A stretch of DNA of 7,098 bases from contig CAJCHQ010000512.1 in assembly GCA_903970295.1 (NCBI GenBank), positions 1 through 7,098 on the forward strand, read 5' to 3'. This document shows positions 6,196-7,098 of the stretch, in pieces. Position numbers and translations under genes: made by a program. The notes below the pieces were generated by a model, which ran no database searches, was not told where the DNA came from, and was given only the letters and a program-made list of their open reading frames with translations. The DNA comes from Bryobacterales bacterium (lineage in GTDB: Bacteria > Cyanobacteriota > Vampirovibrionia > Obscuribacterales > Obscuribacteraceae). The stretch's first letter is position 1, and the number at the start of each line of letters is the position of its first letter.

Positions 6196-6768
6196 TTAGC
6201 CTTGTTGCTTACCATTTTCTAAATCCTTTAGCACTTTGAGGGCTTCGGTGACGTGCTTCTGAGCATCGAGCTGCGAATTGAAGAGCAAGCGGACAGTGCC
6301 GGCTTTATCGATTACATAAGTGACTCGACCAGGCAAAACCCCCATCGAAGTCGGAATCCCGTAAAGTTTTCGCACTTTGCCGTGCTCGTCACTGAGCAGC
6401 TTGTAGGGCAATTTGTTGTGCGCGGCAAAATCTTCGTGAGATTTTTCCGAATCAGAACTGACTCCTAAAACCGCAGCCCCGGCATCACTAAAGGATTGAA
6501 ACGAGTCTCGGAAGGAGCAAACTTCTTTAGTGCAAACCAGCGAATTATCTTTGGGATAGAAGAAAAGAACAACGTTCTGTTTGCCGGCAAAATCGTGCAA
6601 TGAAACCGAAGTTCCATCCTGAGCCGGAAGTGTGAAGTCTGGTGCTTTCTCACCAAGCTTGATTTCTTGGTTCTCCGCTAAGGCTTTATTCAAGCCGATC
6701 AAAGCGATTAGCGCGGCGAGGCTCACGACAAGCATGAACTTGAAAGAATGAGCAGGTCTTGTGGACAT
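6196..6768 (-). CDS. Exported PrxQ/BCP-type peroxiredoxin
   Basis: 190-residue thiol peroxidase reducing hydrogen peroxide and organic hydroperoxides. An N-terminal hydrophobic segment (about residues 11-27) ending in ALA at 29-31 before Glu32 indicates a signal peptide or membrane anchor, so it acts outside the cytoplasm. The thioredoxin-fold core starts at LGEKAPDFTLPAQDG. The active site is YPKDNSLVCTKEVCSFRD: peroxidatic Cys79 in P-x3-S-x2-C, with Ser in place of the more usual Thr, and resolving Cys84 five residues later, the spacing typical of atypical 2-Cys PrxQ enzymes. GVSSDSEKSHEDFAAH and GRVTYVID are further family segments. Most bacterial BCP proteins are about 155 residues and cytoplasmic; the extra length here is the leader. 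ATG 6768 has GGAG 8 nt upstream. It lies 34 nt after the small membrane protein gene. The electron donor is not visible. Confidence 0.9.
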   Translation of the reverse strand: MSTRPAHSFKFMLVVSLAALIALIGLNKALAENQEIKLGEKAPDFTLPAQDGTSVSLHDFAGKQNVVLFFYPKDNSLVCTKEVCSFRDSFQSFSDAGAAVLGVSSDSEKSHEDFAAHNKLPYKLLSDEHGKVRKLYGIPTSMGVLPGRVTYVIDKAGTVRLLFNSQLDAQKHVTEALKVLKDLENGKQQG

Positions 6769-6802
6769 TTTGTCTTCTCCAATCTGGATTGAGTAATGGT
6801 AT

Positions 6803-7006
6803 CTATGATTTTTGGCGGGTCTCTAACCAGACCAGAATTTTCATGAGCAATCCGAACATCCCCATGAGAAAGCCCCAGAACAGGTTCAGATTGATCTGCC
6901 GCCCGGGCTGCAATTCGGTGAGCTCAGGCTGGAAAAAGGACCAACCAACAAGCATCAACCCATAAACAATAAAGAGCCAGCCGATAGGCGTCCGCACATC
7001 GAGCAT
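6803..7006 (-). CDS. Small two-helix membrane protein linked to symporter
   Basis: 67 residues with two predicted membrane helices: about residues 6-25 (TPIGWLFIVYGLMLVGWSFF) and 42-60 (around LFWGFLMGMFGLLMKILV), joined by a short polar loop. The pattern of an LDxRxPIG start and an NLNLFWG entry into helix 2 resembles small proteins I recall encoded directly after sodium:solute symporter genes in Acidobacteria and Planctomycetes. Here too the upstream reading frame ends like a symporter, only 3 nt before this ATG, so translation is probably coupled. A role as an accessory or stabilising subunit of the transporter is inference from that linkage. TAG stop at 6803-6805. Confidence 0.75.
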   Translation of the reverse strand: MLDVRTPIGWLFIVYGLMLVGWSFFQPELTELQPGRQINLNLFWGFLMGMFGLLMKILVWLETRQKS

Positions 7007-7009
7007 ATT

Positions 7010-7098
7010 TCACCAGAAAACAATATTAGCAATTATGGTCATGATTCCCACAAAACAGGCGATCACCGCCGGTCGTTTGTACCAGGTTTCCTTCTCTG
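7010..7098 (-). CDS. C-terminal end of probable sodium:solute symporter (partial)
   Basis: Only the last 28 codons are inside the window, entering at the right edge and ending with TGA (7010-7012). The peptide starts EKETWYKRPAV and runs through a single hydrophobic helix to ANIVFW. A WYKRP turn followed by a last helix ending in N-x-x-FW is how many sodium:solute symporter family proteins end. The following gene is the small two-helix protein that accompanies such transporters, which strengthens the call. The substrate cannot be told from this fragment. Confidence 0.6.
   Translation of the reverse strand, partial: EKETWYKRPAVIACFVGIMTIIANIVFW

Overview
The window looks like a chromosomal segment of a Gram-negative-type bacterium with moderate GC content. 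Genes are tightly packed and TTG start codons are frequent. The mixture of features is reminiscent of the non-photosynthetic cyanobacterial relatives (Melainabacteria/Vampirovibrionia, Obscuribacterales-like) or of Acidobacteria/Planctomycetes-type genomes: a nadD/yqeK neighbourhood, an exported PrxQ-type peroxiredoxin, and a sodium:solute symporter followed by a small two-helix membrane protein. This placement is an impression from protein style only, and no marker gene in the window settles it. I saw no RNA gene, insertion sequence, CRISPR array or phage gene.

Plus strand, 1-5529. The window opens inside an alanine racemase gene (alr, N-terminal part missing), followed 16 nt later by nadD (nicotinate-nucleotide adenylyltransferase). 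A 219-nt non-coding gap with two adjacent palindromes and a tandem 10-mer precedes a 996-codon gene. Its product joins a roughly 640-residue low-complexity, probably disordered cytoplasmic region to a ten-helix acyltransferase-3 (OafA/YrhL-like) membrane domain. Fourteen nt further on is a yqeK-type HD-domain phosphohydrolase. nadD and yqeK are often adjacent in bacteria; here the acyltransferase fusion sits between them.

Minus strand, 5526-7098, convergent with the first block. In transcription order it holds the last 28 codons of a probable sodium:solute symporter, a 67-residue two-helix membrane protein 3 nt later, a signal-peptide-bearing PrxQ/BCP peroxiredoxin, and a secreted protein of unknown function built of regularly spaced beta-turn motifs. 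The last minus-strand gene and yqeK overlap tail to tail by 4 bp.

The left block combines cell-wall precursor supply (D-alanine), NAD synthesis and dinucleotide polyphosphate turnover with an envelope acyltransferase-like protein. The right block encodes membrane and exported proteins, including one for peroxide defence. The most unusual item is the acyltransferase fusion: its membrane domain keeps the AT3 framework but lacks the usual histidine of the R-X10-H motif and the histidine of the C-terminal SY..YL.H motif, so it may be a non-catalytic or altered member of the family.
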